61,820 nt of DNA. Origin: CAZSMC01 sp964607755 (GTDB lineage Bacteria; Zhuqueibacterota; Zhuqueibacteria; Residuimicrobiales; Krinioviventaceae). Position numbers and translations under genes: made by a program. Shown here one piece after another: positions 9,137-17,343 of this stretch. Within the stretch, counting starts at the first letter, position 1, and each line of letters begins with the position of its first letter. Location: contig CAZSMC010000025.1 in NCBI GenBank assembly GCA_964607755.1, positions 1-61,820 of the forward strand. The letters are read 5' to 3'. The notes under the pieces are model-generated. The model was not told where the DNA came from. It saw nothing but the letters and a program-made list of their open reading frames with translations, and made no database searches.

Positions 9137-10331
9137 TTATCGACCGATAGTTGGTGATCGCGTAATCCGAAACATTTTCAGCAAGGCAAGTCGTCTCAAC
9201 GGTAATCGACTTATACATATTAACTCGACATACGCAGGGGGAGGTGTGGCCGAAATCTTGAACAGCCTGGCACCACTTATGAACGATGCAGGAGTAGACA
9301 CGGATTGGCGAATTATTCGCGGCACGCCGGACCTTTTCAATATAACCAAAAAATTCCACAATGCGTTGCAAGGCGACAAGATGCGTCTTGGCAAAAAAAA
9401 CAGGGAATTATACCTTCAAGTGAATGAAGAATTTTCCACTTATGCCCAGTTAGACCAGGATTTTGTCATCATTCATGATCCCCAGCCTCTCCCCCTTATT
9501 CAGTTTTATCGCAAACGGCAACCCTGGGTATGGCGTTGCCACGTTGATCTGTCTAATCCGAACGGTGAATTATGGAATTTTTTAAAAGATTTTATCATCC
9601 GCTACGACCGGGTGATTATGTCCAGCGAAGATTACAAAAAACAGGATTTGCCGCACGAGCAGCATATTTTCAAGCCGGTCATCGATCCACTTAGCCCGAA
9701 AAACGCTCACCTTTCAAACAGCGAAATCGAACGCACACTCAAGCATTACCAGGTCCCCACAGACAAACCGATTATCCTTCAAATTTCGCGCTTTGACAAA
9801 TGGAAAGACCCACTGGGTGTGATTGATGTTTTCAAACAAGTACGAAAGAAAGTAGATTGCCGGCTTGTGCTTTGCGGCAGCATGGCAGCAGACGATCCTG
9901 AAGGCTTTAAAATTTTCGAAAAAGTGGATCAGCGAGCAGAAAAGCTTTTTGAACGCGGCGATATCATTTTACTCACCCTGGAAAGCAATATTCTGGTCAA
10001 TGCGCTTCAACGGGCCGCTTCGGTGGTGCTGCAAAAATCACTGCGCGAAGGTTTCGGACTCACCGTAACTGAAGCATTGTGGAAAGCCAAGCCTGTTGTC
10101 GCTTCCAATGTTGGCGGCATTCCGCTGCAAATTGAGGACGGCGTGAATGGATTTCTGGTTGATCCTTACGATAAAAATGGTTGCGCCGAACGTGTGATCG
10201 ACATTCTTAAAAAACCGGAGAAATACACAGATATCGCAAAAGCAGGTAAAGAATATGTGCGTAAAAATTTTCTTATAACCCGGCTTGTTGAAGATTATCT
10301 TGATCTGGCGATTGATATCCTTCATATTTAA
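9120..10331 (+). CDS. treT: Trehalose glycosyltransferring synthase (TreT), GT4
   Basis: 403 residues from the ATG at 9120. The strong site GGAAAGGAG at 9106-9114 favours this ATG over the TTG at 9117. The protein closely follows archaeal TreT: HINSTYAGGGVAEIL, TPDLFNITKKFHNALQG, HDPQPLPLI, WVWRCHVDLSNPN and the GT4 donor region SLREGFGLTVTEALWK. TreT makes (or degrades) trehalose reversibly from an NDP-glucose and glucose. It lies in one operon with the OtsA-OtsB fusion, giving this organism two routes to trehalose side by side; the reversible enzyme may also serve to recover glucose from trehalose. Assignment to TreT rather than another GT4 is strong because the N-terminal half is family specific. 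Confidence 0.9.
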   Translation: MKKIVDYRPIVGDRVIRNIFSKASRLNGNRLIHINSTYAGGGVAEILNSLAPLMNDAGVDTDWRIIRGTPDLFNITKKFHNALQGDKMRLGKKNRELYLQVNEEFSTYAQLDQDFVIIHDPQPLPLIQFYRKRQPWVWRCHVDLSNPNGELWNFLKDFIIRYDRVIMSSEDYKKQDLPHEQHIFKPVIDPLSPKNAHLSNSEIERTLKHYQVPTDKPIILQISRFDKWKDPLGVIDVFKQVRKKVDCRLVLCGSMAADDPEGFKIFEKVDQRAEKLFERGDIILLTLESNILVNALQRAASVVLQKSLREGFGLTVTEALWKAKPVVASNVGGIPLQIEDGVNGFLVDPYDKNGCAERVIDILKKPEKYTDIAKAGKEYVRKNFLITRLVEDYLDLAIDILHI

Positions 10332-10375
10332 TTCTGAATTTTTGCAACTGGCGTTATTCACAGGAAAAACAAAAC

Positions 10376-11185
10376 ATGTTATCTCTAACAAATATTCGTA
10401 AGAGAGGTATCGCTTTTGGGGGAGGAGCCACACGGGGATTTGCTCATATCGGTGTTATTAAAGTGTTTGAAGAAAACAATCTGTATTTCGATTACGTGTC
10501 TGGTAACAGCGCTGGCAGCATTGTCGGCGCACTGTATGCCGACGGTATGGGCTGGGAGGATATGTATGAATTTGCCAAAACTATTAATGTAGGCGATATA
10601 ATAAGTCTCAAATTTAAGTCTCCCGGACTTTTTAATTCAGAGAAAATTGAAAAACTTGTTGAAAAAAAATTAGGAGAAAAGACGTTCAAAGATCTTCGTC
10701 TACCCTTTCGGTGTGTGGCAGTAGACCTATACAGTGGCTCCCTTGTAGAATTGCATAAAGGCAAGGTTGCCAGAGCTATACGCGCCAGTTGCAGCATTCC
10801 CGGCATTTTCACCCCGACAGAATGGGATAATAAACTTCTAGTTGACGGCGGATTGATGGACAGCGTGCCAGGTGATGTGGTGAGAAAAATGGGAGCACGG
10901 TTTGTTGTCGGTGTAAATTTAAATGCAGACCGCGAAATCATCAGAACGCCAAAATCAAGTGCAGAGACAATTTTTTCTTCATTAAAAATCATTATGAATC
11001 ACAACACGGAGCGCGGCCTTGCAAAAGCTGATGTCATAATAGAGCCGGATTTGCACGGTTTTACTTATTATGATTTGAAGCATATTGACAAGATGGTCGA
11101 GCTGGGAGAAATTGCAGCAAAAGAAAAAATTTTGCCCCTTTTAAGAGGATTCGGCAAATGGAAAGATATTTTTGTCAAATCCTGA
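10376..11185 (+). CDS. Patatin-like phospholipase (RssA/NTE family)
   Basis: 269 residues. The glycine-rich oxyanion motif GGGATRGFAHIG is near residue 15, the nucleophile elbow GNSAGS near residue 43 and the partner aspartate in VDGGLMDSVP near residue 160: the complete Ser-Asp dyad of patatin-type acyl hydrolases. There is no signal peptide or membrane helix, so it is probably cytoplasmic or membrane-peripheral. The gene sits 44 bases after treT on the same strand and before a terminator, so it is probably the last gene of the trehalose operon. No functional link to trehalose is obvious; membrane lipid turnover under stress is a guess. Confidence 0.85.
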   Translation: MLSLTNIRKRGIAFGGGATRGFAHIGVIKVFEENNLYFDYVSGNSAGSIVGALYADGMGWEDMYEFAKTINVGDIISLKFKSPGLFNSEKIEKLVEKKLGEKTFKDLRLPFRCVAVDLYSGSLVELHKGKVARAIRASCSIPGIFTPTEWDNKLLVDGGLMDSVPGDVVRKMGARFVVGVNLNADREIIRTPKSSAETIFSSLKIIMNHNTERGLAKADVIIEPDLHGFTYYDLKHIDKMVELGEIAAKEKILPLLRGFGKWKDIFVKS

Positions 11186-11203
11186 AATATTTATTTGTAA
11201 TGG

Positions 11204-11251
11204 AAAAAATCCCGGAAACCTGGTTTTGAGAAAACATTGCCGGGATTTTTT
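11204..11251. terminator. Bidirectional intrinsic terminator
   Basis: Arms 11204-11215 and 11240-11251 pair over 12 bases (AAAAAATCCCGG/CCGGGATTTTTT), so there is a T-run on either strand. It lies between the patatin gene on the plus strand and the converging DUF3078 gene on the minus strand and can serve both. Confidence 0.8.
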
Positions 11252-11332
11252 GTGTAAAATATTAACAAGTGGTAATTTTTTGGCTGTTTCTTTTATGCAA
11301 TAAAATACCCTTGAAAATTCAGTTACACAACT

Positions 11333-12169
11333 TTAGAAAAAAGAATAGCTAATCCCGATTCCCATTACTTGCTTTATTTGTCGTTTTGGCGAAATGGTCT
11401 TGTCGTAAAGCAAAAGAAAATTAAAATTAAAACTTATAAATTGAGTTAATTTCGCTGTCAAATCTGTATCCCACTTTACATCTATCTGGTCAAAGCTTTG
11501 CATATTGGAAAAAATTTCCATTTTTGAAACAATCATACTAGCTTTTGAGATTTTATAATTAACATCTATGACAGATTCTATGCCATATTCGGCACGGATT
11601 TTTTCAATTTTTTCTGTCTCCGGATCGTCCGCAAAGGGCTTTGGAAAATTGGAAGTGATCGTCTGTTTGGCTGAAAAACCTAACCGGGCTTTCATTATCT
11701 CACTGCGAGTATAATTAATTCCGATAGCTTCACGAAAAAAAGCAGGGTCCATGAAATTGGAGATTTTTCCCCTGGAATCCGCTAAATATGTGTATCCCGC
11801 TGTTAGCTGTGTTTCACCCGTGGCTGAAAAATACGGATTTACATATTCGTTGACCATCTGAGTGTATACGGTTTCCAGTTTAATTTCGTCAATGGATTTT
11901 TTTGAACGTTCGTCTCCCATCTGATTGCGCCCGTAGCGAAGTCGTCCGGAATTCGACCATTTCCAGTGTTCATGATTGTTGTTAAACTGAAAAGCGATAT
12001 TAGTTTGCCAGGAAAATGTATCCTCGCCTCCCTGAGCATAATTGTCCAGTCGGGTTTGAGTGAGCGAAAAACTGGCTGCACCTTCCTTGTGCCAGCCTAT
12101 TTTCTGTTTTTCCTCGGCAAGAGCTAAGCCGGCAGTAACTGCAAACAAGATTATAAAAATATTTTTCAT
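11333..12169 (-). CDS. DUF3078 outer-membrane-type protein
   Basis: 278 residues from the ATG at 12169, preceded by GAGGAGGAG. A signal peptide (MKNIFIILFAVTAGLALA) is followed by a beta-strand-rich chain. The segment WHKEGAASFSLTQTRLDNYAQGGEDTFSW matches the start of DUF3078 proteins of Bacteroidota and relatives, and the C-terminus ends in an aromatic residue (IGISYSFF), as outer-membrane barrels do. Function in the family is unknown. The five-haem cytochrome gene lies 177 bases upstream on the same strand, so co-transcription is possible but not certain. Confidence 0.7.
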   Translation of the reverse strand: MKNIFIILFAVTAGLALAEEKQKIGWHKEGAASFSLTQTRLDNYAQGGEDTFSWQTNIAFQFNNNHEHWKWSNSGRLRYGRNQMGDERSKKSIDEIKLETVYTQMVNEYVNPYFSATGETQLTAGYTYLADSRGKISNFMDPAFFREAIGINYTRSEIMKARLGFSAKQTITSNFPKPFADDPETEKIEKIRAEYGIESVIDVNYKISKASMIVSKMEIFSNMQSFDQIDVKWDTDLTAKLTQFISFNFNFLLLYDKTISPKRQIKQVMGIGISYSFF

Positions 12170-12345
12170 CACATTCTCCTCCTCAAAACACACGATTTCT
12201 GCCTCAAAGCTGAACTCAATTGTAAAAGTTTCAAATGACTTTTACAATATCAATGATTCTTAAGTAATTGCGATCAAAAAGACATGAATCAGTTATGAGA
12301 CTAACCCATTCTCGGTTGAGACGGTGGAAAAAATCCATGTAAGAT

Positions 12346-13482
12346 TCAATCCAAATCGAGCCGTACTCTTGTAATTTCTACCGGTTGTAAATAATGTTCT
12401 TCTGTAATACCAGCTTGCTGTAAAATGCCCGGAGGAGCCAAACGATAATAAAGTGTGGCTTCTGCTGAAACCAATAAAGTGTCCGGTATGACGTATTCCA
12501 GATGGCGCGTTGCATTTGCCCTTAAACGTTGGTCAAAACGTGTTTTGACGCCTGACCATGGAGCCGCCGGGGCCATACCGTTTTCATCTTCTAACAAGCG
12601 CATGAAAACAGCGTCCGGATCTTCGGTTATCGGATTTGTCTGGTAATTCCGCCACATGGTTTCACCCGATGTATCCTGAGCAGTTACAGAAAGATAAACA
12701 GCCCTCAAAGGCGTTCCCGTGGGCAATGAATGACCGACGGTTGCATTGGTGACATCCACAGACAGTATAAAACCTTCAGCTTGACGTCTTGATTCAAGGT
12801 GAATTTCTGCACATTCACGAAGCATCTGTTCCGAATGGCCGCCGTAAAAAGCGTGAGAATATATCTCATCGCGCATTTTGCCGAGATCGGTGGTTTTGCC
12901 TTCAACGGCGGGCATGTGGCAATCCTGGCAAGTGACGCCATCTTTGGCATAAGAACTCTTTTTATACTCGTCTTCCGTTGTACACATGATGATACCATGC
13001 TTGTTTTCTCTGTGACCGTGACATGACAGGCAAAATTCAGAGGATGTTAATTCTTTTGAAAAAGCGCTTTCATGAACAGATGACACAGCGTCTTTGTACG
13101 GTCCATATTTTACATTACCGGGTTGGAGGGTAAAAAGAGAATCGGAATGTTCTGAAAGTTTTGTTGCGTGGCAAACATCACAGGTGACGCCTTCGTTTGT
13201 CAATCTGTCGCGTAAAACCGAAGGAATGCCTAGTCTTTGCACCGGCTCGTGGCAGGTTTGGCACAGAGTGACCTGATTGCTATCGGGGAACGAAATTTTG
13301 AGCATGGCGCTAAAAAACGGATTGTTTTTTGCCGTTGAGGCATGATGATGGGAAATGTTCCACTCTTTAAAACTTTTGCTGTGACATTCGTTGCATTCCC
13401 GGGCAGATTTCATAACCTGGGCATTTATTGGCCACACAATTACTATCATCAAGCAACAAAAAACAATTGCTCCTCGAACCAT
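12346..13482 (-). CDS. Exported multihaem cytochrome c (five CXXCH)
   Basis: 378 residues. A signal peptide (VFCCLMIVIVWPINAQ) is followed by five haem c-binding motifs: CNECH, CQTCH, CDVCH, CLSCH and CQDCH, all in the first about 215 residues. HHHAST and other histidines may serve as distal ligands. The C-terminal about 150 residues form a beta-rich domain without haem sites (LSVDVTNATVGHSLPTG), as in cytochrome c554-like and related electron-transfer proteins. It should sit in the periplasm and pass electrons; the partner is unknown. The ATG at 13482 directly abuts the TAG of the upstream DUF6132 gene, whose last codons supply the ribosome-binding site (AGAGGA), so the two are translationally coupled. 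Confidence 0.85.
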   Translation of the reverse strand: MVRGAIVFCCLMIVIVWPINAQVMKSARECNECHSKSFKEWNISHHHASTAKNNPFFSAMLKISFPDSNQVTLCQTCHEPVQRLGIPSVLRDRLTNEGVTCDVCHATKLSEHSDSLFTLQPGNVKYGPYKDAVSSVHESAFSKELTSSEFCLSCHGHRENKHGIIMCTTEDEYKKSSYAKDGVTCQDCHMPAVEGKTTDLGKMRDEIYSHAFYGGHSEQMLRECAEIHLESRRQAEGFILSVDVTNATVGHSLPTGTPLRAVYLSVTAQDTSGETMWRNYQTNPITEDPDAVFMRLLEDENGMAPAAPWSGVKTRFDQRLRANATRHLEYVIPDTLLVSAEATLYYRLAPPGILQQAGITEEHYLQPVEITRVRLDLD

Positions 13483-13695
13483 CTAATCCTCTTGTTTTTT
13501 ATCAAGCCGCCGCTCGCGATACCGGCCCAGTTCATCAAAAATGATATATCCCAAAAGAGCGCCAAATAAAGTGCTGAAAACGGGACTGCTTTGCAACACA
13601 CACCCTCCTGTGCGGCACCCTATAAACACGTAATAGAGATATCCGCCAAGCCCACCTAATATCAGTCCTCCGCCATTTCGAATGAGTGCTTTCAT
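13483..13695 (-). CDS. DUF6132-like small membrane protein
   Basis: 70 residues from the ATG at 13695 (GGAGG ends seven bases upstream; the in-frame ATG at 13725 is less well placed). Two hydrophobic, glycine-rich segments flank YYVFIGCRTGGCVLQSSP. The GC-x-x-G-x-C motif between two helices is the hallmark of DUF6132 proteins as I recall them. The two cysteines could bind a metal or carry a redox or sulfur function; that is inference. The gene is directly coupled to the multihaem cytochrome downstream, which suggests a redox-related membrane role. Confidence 0.65.
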   Translation of the reverse strand: MKALIRNGGGLILGGLGGYLYYVFIGCRTGGCVLQSSPVFSTLFGALLGYIIFDELGRYRERRLDKKQED

Positions 13696-13730
13696 TTCAA
13701 CCTCCGGTTCCTTTATCATAATCATTAAAA

Positions 13731-13750
13731 AAGGCAGACAACTCTGCCTT
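13731..13750 (-). terminator. Intrinsic terminator on the minus strand
   Basis: Arms AAGGCAGA and TCTGCCTT (8 base pairs, 4-base loop) are followed on the minus strand by a run of Ts. It lies below the small candidate selenoprotein gene and above DUF6132, and so separates two minus-strand transcription units. Confidence 0.7.
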
Positions 13751-13826
13751 GAAATTATGAATCATTTTGTTTAAAAGCAAGACGAATACAATTTTTGTTC
13801 ACCTTGTTTTTTCGGATAATTTTGAA

Positions 13827-13988
13827 TTAACCTTTTTTTGATTCGTTATTATCAGTGTTTTTTGAATCTCCGCCCGGGAGATCGCATGATCGCGACATTC
13901 ACGTAGGCACGCCGAATTTAGGCAACACATATTTCAACAAAATAAACCATGCCGCCAGAATGATTAAAAAAGAAACTGTATCTGACAT
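13827..13988 (-). CDS. Small membrane protein with in-frame UGA, candidate selenoprotein
   Basis: An ATG at 13988 is preceded by GTGAGGAG. The frame encodes 29 residues (MSDTVSFLII..., one membrane helix, then KYVLPKFGVPT) and reaches TGA at 13899-13901. The same frame stays open for 23 more codons to a TAA at 13827, starting MSRSC and ending in a hydrophilic tail. If UGA is read as selenocysteine the product is 53 residues with a redox-like T-Sec-M-S-R-S-C motif just after the helix. A hairpin of bacterial SECIS type lies 22 bases after the UGA. The alternative is a plain 29-residue peptide ending at the UGA. It is followed by a terminator and preceded by the DUF72 gene. The gene itself is likely; selenocysteine is an inference. 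Confidence 0.45.
13866..13882 (-). promoter_or_regulatory. SECIS-like hairpin downstream of in-frame UGA
   Basis: On the minus strand ATCTCC-CGGGC-GGAGAT forms a 6-base-pair stem (one more G-U pair possible) with a 5-base loop. The loop begins 22 bases after the UGA and has G as its second base. That spacing and the G near the start of the loop fit the general description of bacterial SECIS elements, which bind SelB. The same hairpin could arise by chance. Confidence 0.35.
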
Positions 13989-14041
13989 TGTTCTCCTCAC
14001 TTTTTAATTTGATAATAAGATGAGTATAAAAGACAAATGAT

Positions 14042-14938
14042 TCAAAACAACTCGAGGGTTCCCCCGTCCTCGGGATTTCTGGCGATGGATCGCAGCAAAG
14101 GATGTGATTCTAAAAGAGGCGCAGGAACAGTTATTTTTTCATGGTGCAATTCGTATAAAAACTGAAGTCCATTGATGATGGCCTGGCCGCGAAAATGATT
14201 GTTAAAAACCACAAAAGTACGCGCCGCCTGATCTGCTATTTTTTGCACCTGTTGACGCCACTCATCAAGTTCTTTTTCCGCGTACAGATAATCGTACCTG
14301 TCATCCCGGTTGGCGTCTTTCCGGAACCAGTTTTTATAATTACGGCCATGCAGTCTCACATAACCGAAATCAGATGTGACGTGTGCGCTGGGTTCGATGG
14401 AATTTCCGATCACTGGTTGGTCGATGTTCGTAAAGGCAATATTATGCTCTCTGAGTGCATTCAGAACGTCATCAGCGAGCCAGCTTTTGTGCCGGAATTC
14501 AACTGCGCAAGGAAAATCCTTAAACTGAGATGTGATTTCCAGGACCCGGTTCATGTTATCCCCGGTTCTTTTGAATCGCCACGGGAACTGGATCAGCAAG
14601 GCACCCATCTTTTCAGCTTTGAGCATGGGAATCAATGCATCTCTGAAAGAATCCTGTTCTGCTTTTGAAGGTTTATCGTTCTCATGAGTAAATCCGCGCC
14701 ACAGCTTGACGCAGAAACGAAACAAAGGACGGTCACTCACCGAGTTTATCCATTTTTTTATGTGATTGATGGGCGGAATCCGGTAAAAAGTCGAGTTGAT
14801 TTCAATGGTGTTAAAATACTGCGCCAAAAATTCCAGCTCGGAAAATTCACGCGGCTTTTTTTTCGGATAAACAATGCCATGCCAATCCGGATAGCTCCAT
14901 CCTGCCGGTCCAACCAGTATGTTCTGTGAAAAAGTCAT
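14042..14938 (-). CDS. DUF72 (YecE-like) protein
   Basis: 298 residues; the start at 14938 is preceded by AGGT. It shows the DUF72 signature GPAGWSYPDWHGIVYP, FNTIEINSTFYRIPP, AVEFRHKSWL and FVVFNNHFRGQAIINGLQF. Members are TIM-barrel proteins of unknown biochemical role. The gene begins 12 bases after the stop of the sigma-54 activator and is followed by the small candidate selenoprotein gene, so the three probably form one transcript. No clear functional link to nitrogen control can be read. Confidence 0.85.
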   Translation of the reverse strand: MTFSQNILVGPAGWSYPDWHGIVYPKKKPREFSELEFLAQYFNTIEINSTFYRIPPINHIKKWINSVSDRPLFRFCVKLWRGFTHENDKPSKAEQDSFRDALIPMLKAEKMGALLIQFPWRFKRTGDNMNRVLEITSQFKDFPCAVEFRHKSWLADDVLNALREHNIAFTNIDQPVIGNSIEPSAHVTSDFGYVRLHGRNYKNWFRKDANRDDRYDYLYAEKELDEWRQQVQKIADQAARTFVVFNNHFRGQAIINGLQFLYELHHEKITVPAPLLESHPLLRSIARNPEDGGTLELF

Positions 14939-14950
14939 GTTATTACCTGT

Positions 14951-16555
14951 TTAAATCACGTTTTTATCGATAAAGGCGTAATGATTATCTGTAATGTTTT
15001 TGTTTTTGAACCGCTTTGCATCAATATTGTATTTTCCTACTTTATAGCCAATAATGCGTTCTGTTGTGCCGAGTAGCCGGGCGGCTTTGGCGCGATTTCC
15101 CCGGGTGGTTTTCAGTGCGTCCTGGATGAGTTCTTTTTCGTACGTGGCAACGGCGTCTTCCAGAGAAATGTGCGGGGTAGTGCCGCTGCTTTCTGCTGTC
15201 TGCAGCGTTGGCGGCAGATGGTAGCTGTGAATAACCTGGTCATCGCAGACCAGCACAGCACGTTCAATGCAGTTTTCTAATTCCCGGACATTGCCTGGCC
15301 AATGATATTGCCGAAGCATATCAATTGCCGGCGTGGAAATCCGTTTGATGGGTTTACCGTGCTTGCGGCCGTATTTGAGCATGAAATGGTCAGCCAGTAA
15401 AAGAACATCGGTCTGGCGTTCCCGCAATGGCGGCAGATAAATAGAAAATACATCGAGCCGGTAATAAAGGTCCTCCCGAAAATGTCCGGTGCGGATATTC
15501 TCTTCCAAATCAGAATTTGTTGCCGCAATGACCCTGACGTTCACCCGGATTGGTTTGGTGCCGCCGACGCGTTCAAATTCCTGTTCCTGGAGAACGCGCA
15601 AAAGTTTTACCTGGGTCATCGGACTCAAGTCGCCGATTTCGTCCAGGAAAATCGTTCCCCCATTAGCCACTTCGAACCGGCCTTTTCTTTGCGTTTTGGC
15701 ATCGGTAAAGGCGCCCTTTTCATGGCCGAAAAATTCTGTCTCGATGAGCGTCTCCGGAATGGCGGCACAATTCACTCTCACAAACGGTTTATCGCTGCGC
15801 AACGAGTTGTAATGAATAGCCTGGGCAATTAGCTCTTTGCCGGTACCGGACTCGCCACGAATCAGCACGGTTGTGTCGGCGCGCGCTACCTGAGTCACGC
15901 GTTCATAAACTTCGCGCATCTCGTGACTATTGCCGATGATATTGCTGAACCGGAATTCGTCCTGCAACCGCTCCTGTATTCGCGCCGATTCGTCCAGTAA
16001 TTTTCGGCGTTCCTCTTTGCGAACCTGTTCCAGGCGAATTGACTGAACTAGCGCTGAGGCCACCAGGGTAAGAAACTTTTTCGCGCTTTCATAATCGCGT
16101 TTGGGCGAATAGGGCAAATTGATAATCAGCACACCGAGCGTGTCATAATCCAGATTAATGGGCACACCGATAAAAGTTTGCTCCCGGTCCTGGTTTGGGT
16201 CCCACGAGCTTAGCCGGTTCAGAAACAGAGGCTCCTTGCTCACCTGCGGGGCAACAATTGGCTTGCCGGTTTCCGCAATGCGCCCGGTAAGACCTTCGCC
16301 GCGCACGTATTTGACCTTGGCAAGTTCCTCCTTGTAGCCAATGGAAGCAGCCATGAAAAGTGTTTTGCCGTCATTTTCTGTCAGAAAAATCGCGCCGGAT
16401 TTTATATTATAGGAATGCTGCATGATTTTCAGCGTTGCTTTTAACGAATCTTTTAGATTAAAAGTACGACTTATGGCTTGATTGATTTCGACAAGCATGG
16501 CTAATTTTTTCAGCGTTGCCGAATCATTTGTCATTTTTTCTTCTTTCGGTGCCAT
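14951..16555 (-). CDS. NifA-like sigma-54-dependent activator (GAF + AAA+ + Fis HTH)
   Basis: 534 residues from the ATG at 16555, which has AGGAGG upstream (spacing about 12); the open frame extends to 16636. Domains in order: GAF (about 15-180), linker helix, AAA+ sigma-54 activation domain with Walker A GESGTGKE, the sigma-54-contacting loop GAFTDA, Walker B-like GGTIFLDEIGDL and the arginine-finger region, and a C-terminal Fis-type helix-turn-helix (GNRAKAARLLGTTERIIGYKVGKY). The layout is that of NifA. It is divergent from the PII-amtB operon, which has a good sigma-54 promoter, so it most likely activates nitrogen-scavenging genes. No nitrogenase genes are present here, so the target need not be nif. 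The GAF ligand is unknown. Confidence 0.9.
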   Translation of the reverse strand: MAPKEEKMTNDSATLKKLAMLVEINQAISRTFNLKDSLKATLKIMQHSYNIKSGAIFLTENDGKTLFMAASIGYKEELAKVKYVRGEGLTGRIAETGKPIVAPQVSKEPLFLNRLSSWDPNQDREQTFIGVPINLDYDTLGVLIINLPYSPKRDYESAKKFLTLVASALVQSIRLEQVRKEERRKLLDESARIQERLQDEFRFSNIIGNSHEMREVYERVTQVARADTTVLIRGESGTGKELIAQAIHYNSLRSDKPFVRVNCAAIPETLIETEFFGHEKGAFTDAKTQRKGRFEVANGGTIFLDEIGDLSPMTQVKLLRVLQEQEFERVGGTKPIRVNVRVIAATNSDLEENIRTGHFREDLYYRLDVFSIYLPPLRERQTDVLLLADHFMLKYGRKHGKPIKRISTPAIDMLRQYHWPGNVRELENCIERAVLVCDDQVIHSYHLPPTLQTAESSGTTPHISLEDAVATYEKELIQDALKTTRGNRAKAARLLGTTERIIGYKVGKYNIDAKRFKNKNITDNHYAFIDKNVI

Positions 16556-16920
16556 CAGGTTTCGCACCTCCTGGATTATATTTACAATTTTGTTTTCCGA
16601 ACTGTTACAAGATACAATTTTGTTGGAATAGATCAAAGTTTTTTTCTATTTTTTCACCACTAAAATTATTTCCAAAAAATTTTTGAATAAAAGCTGTTTT
16701 TGCGCGCTGCTGTTTAACACCTTCTTTCATAAACAGACGTGATTTCATTCTAAATTTTCCCCTCTACACGATGGATAAATTGTATTCATTCCTTATTTCC
16801 GACAATTATGTTTCTAGACAATCGCTTTCCTTCATTTTTGTTTTTTCTTATCGTATTCATCTCATTGTAAATTATAGCTAATTTCAATATTATCAAAGAT
16901 ATTAATCGCCTAAACAAAAG
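16556..16920. other. AT-rich intergenic region between activator and PII operon
   Basis: This region should contain the upstream activator-binding sites for the sigma-54 promoter at 16921. I looked for the classic NifA site TGT-N10-ACA and for NtrC-like sites and saw no exact match; TGT-N8-ACA occurs near the activator gene start. No gene is seen. Confidence 0.4.
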
Positions 16921-16935
16921 TGGTATGTGCCTTGC
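16921..16935 (+). promoter_or_regulatory. Sigma-54 promoter of the PII-amtB operon
   Basis: TGGTAT-GTGCC-TTGC matches the sigma-54 consensus TGGCAC-N5-TTGC, with GG and GC at the exact spacing. It ends 39 bases before the PII start, so the transcript would begin near 16947. The neighbouring divergent gene encodes a sigma-54 activator, which supports the call. Confidence 0.8.
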
Positions 16936-16974
16936 TTTTTAAAAATTCGAATGAATCAAAAAAGGAGGCCAATA

Positions 16975-17316
16975 ATGAAACTCATCATTGCTTACATTCA
17001 GCCGGAAAAGCTGAATGCAGTTAAACAGGCGCTTTATGAACGTGAGGTGTACAAAATTTCCATTACAAATGCGCTTGGTTGCGGTCAACAAAAAGGCTAT
17101 CACGAAACTTATCGTGGCGCCGATATTGAAGTGAATTTGCTGAAAAAAGTCCGCATTGAAATCGCCATCAATGAAGACTTTCTCGAGCGTACAATTGACG
17201 GTATCATAACAGGAGCCAGAACCGGCAACATTGGTGACGGCAAAATTTTTATTCAGGACCTGGCCCAATGCATTCGCATCCGGACAGGCGAAACCGGCTC
17301 TGAAGCTATCGGATAA
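16975..17316 (+). CDS. glnK: PII nitrogen-regulatory protein (GlnK-type)
   Basis: 113 residues from the ATG at 16975, preceded by AAGGAGG at 16962-16968. It begins MKLIIAYIQPEKLNAVKQAL, has the T-loop with a tyrosine in ETYRGADIEV, and the C-terminal GKIFIQDLAQCIRIRTGE typical of PII. PII trimers sense 2-oxoglutarate and ATP/ADP and block AmtB by inserting the T-loop. Linkage to amtB, with a 27-base gap, makes it GlnK-like. The usual lysine of the B-loop region is replaced around GARTGNIGDGK, which still carries the expected basic residues. It is the first gene behind the sigma-54 promoter, so expression under nitrogen limitation is expected. Confidence 0.93.
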   Translation: MKLIIAYIQPEKLNAVKQALYEREVYKISITNALGCGQQKGYHETYRGADIEVNLLKKVRIEIAINEDFLERTIDGIITGARTGNIGDGKIFIQDLAQCIRIRTGETGSEAIG

Positions 17317-17343
17317 TACGCCATTAAAATGTTAAGGAGATTG

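Noticed and set aside
16556..16920. NifA upstream activating sequence TGT-N10-ACA
   Set aside because: No exact match found; the nearest candidate has eight instead of ten bases between half-sites.
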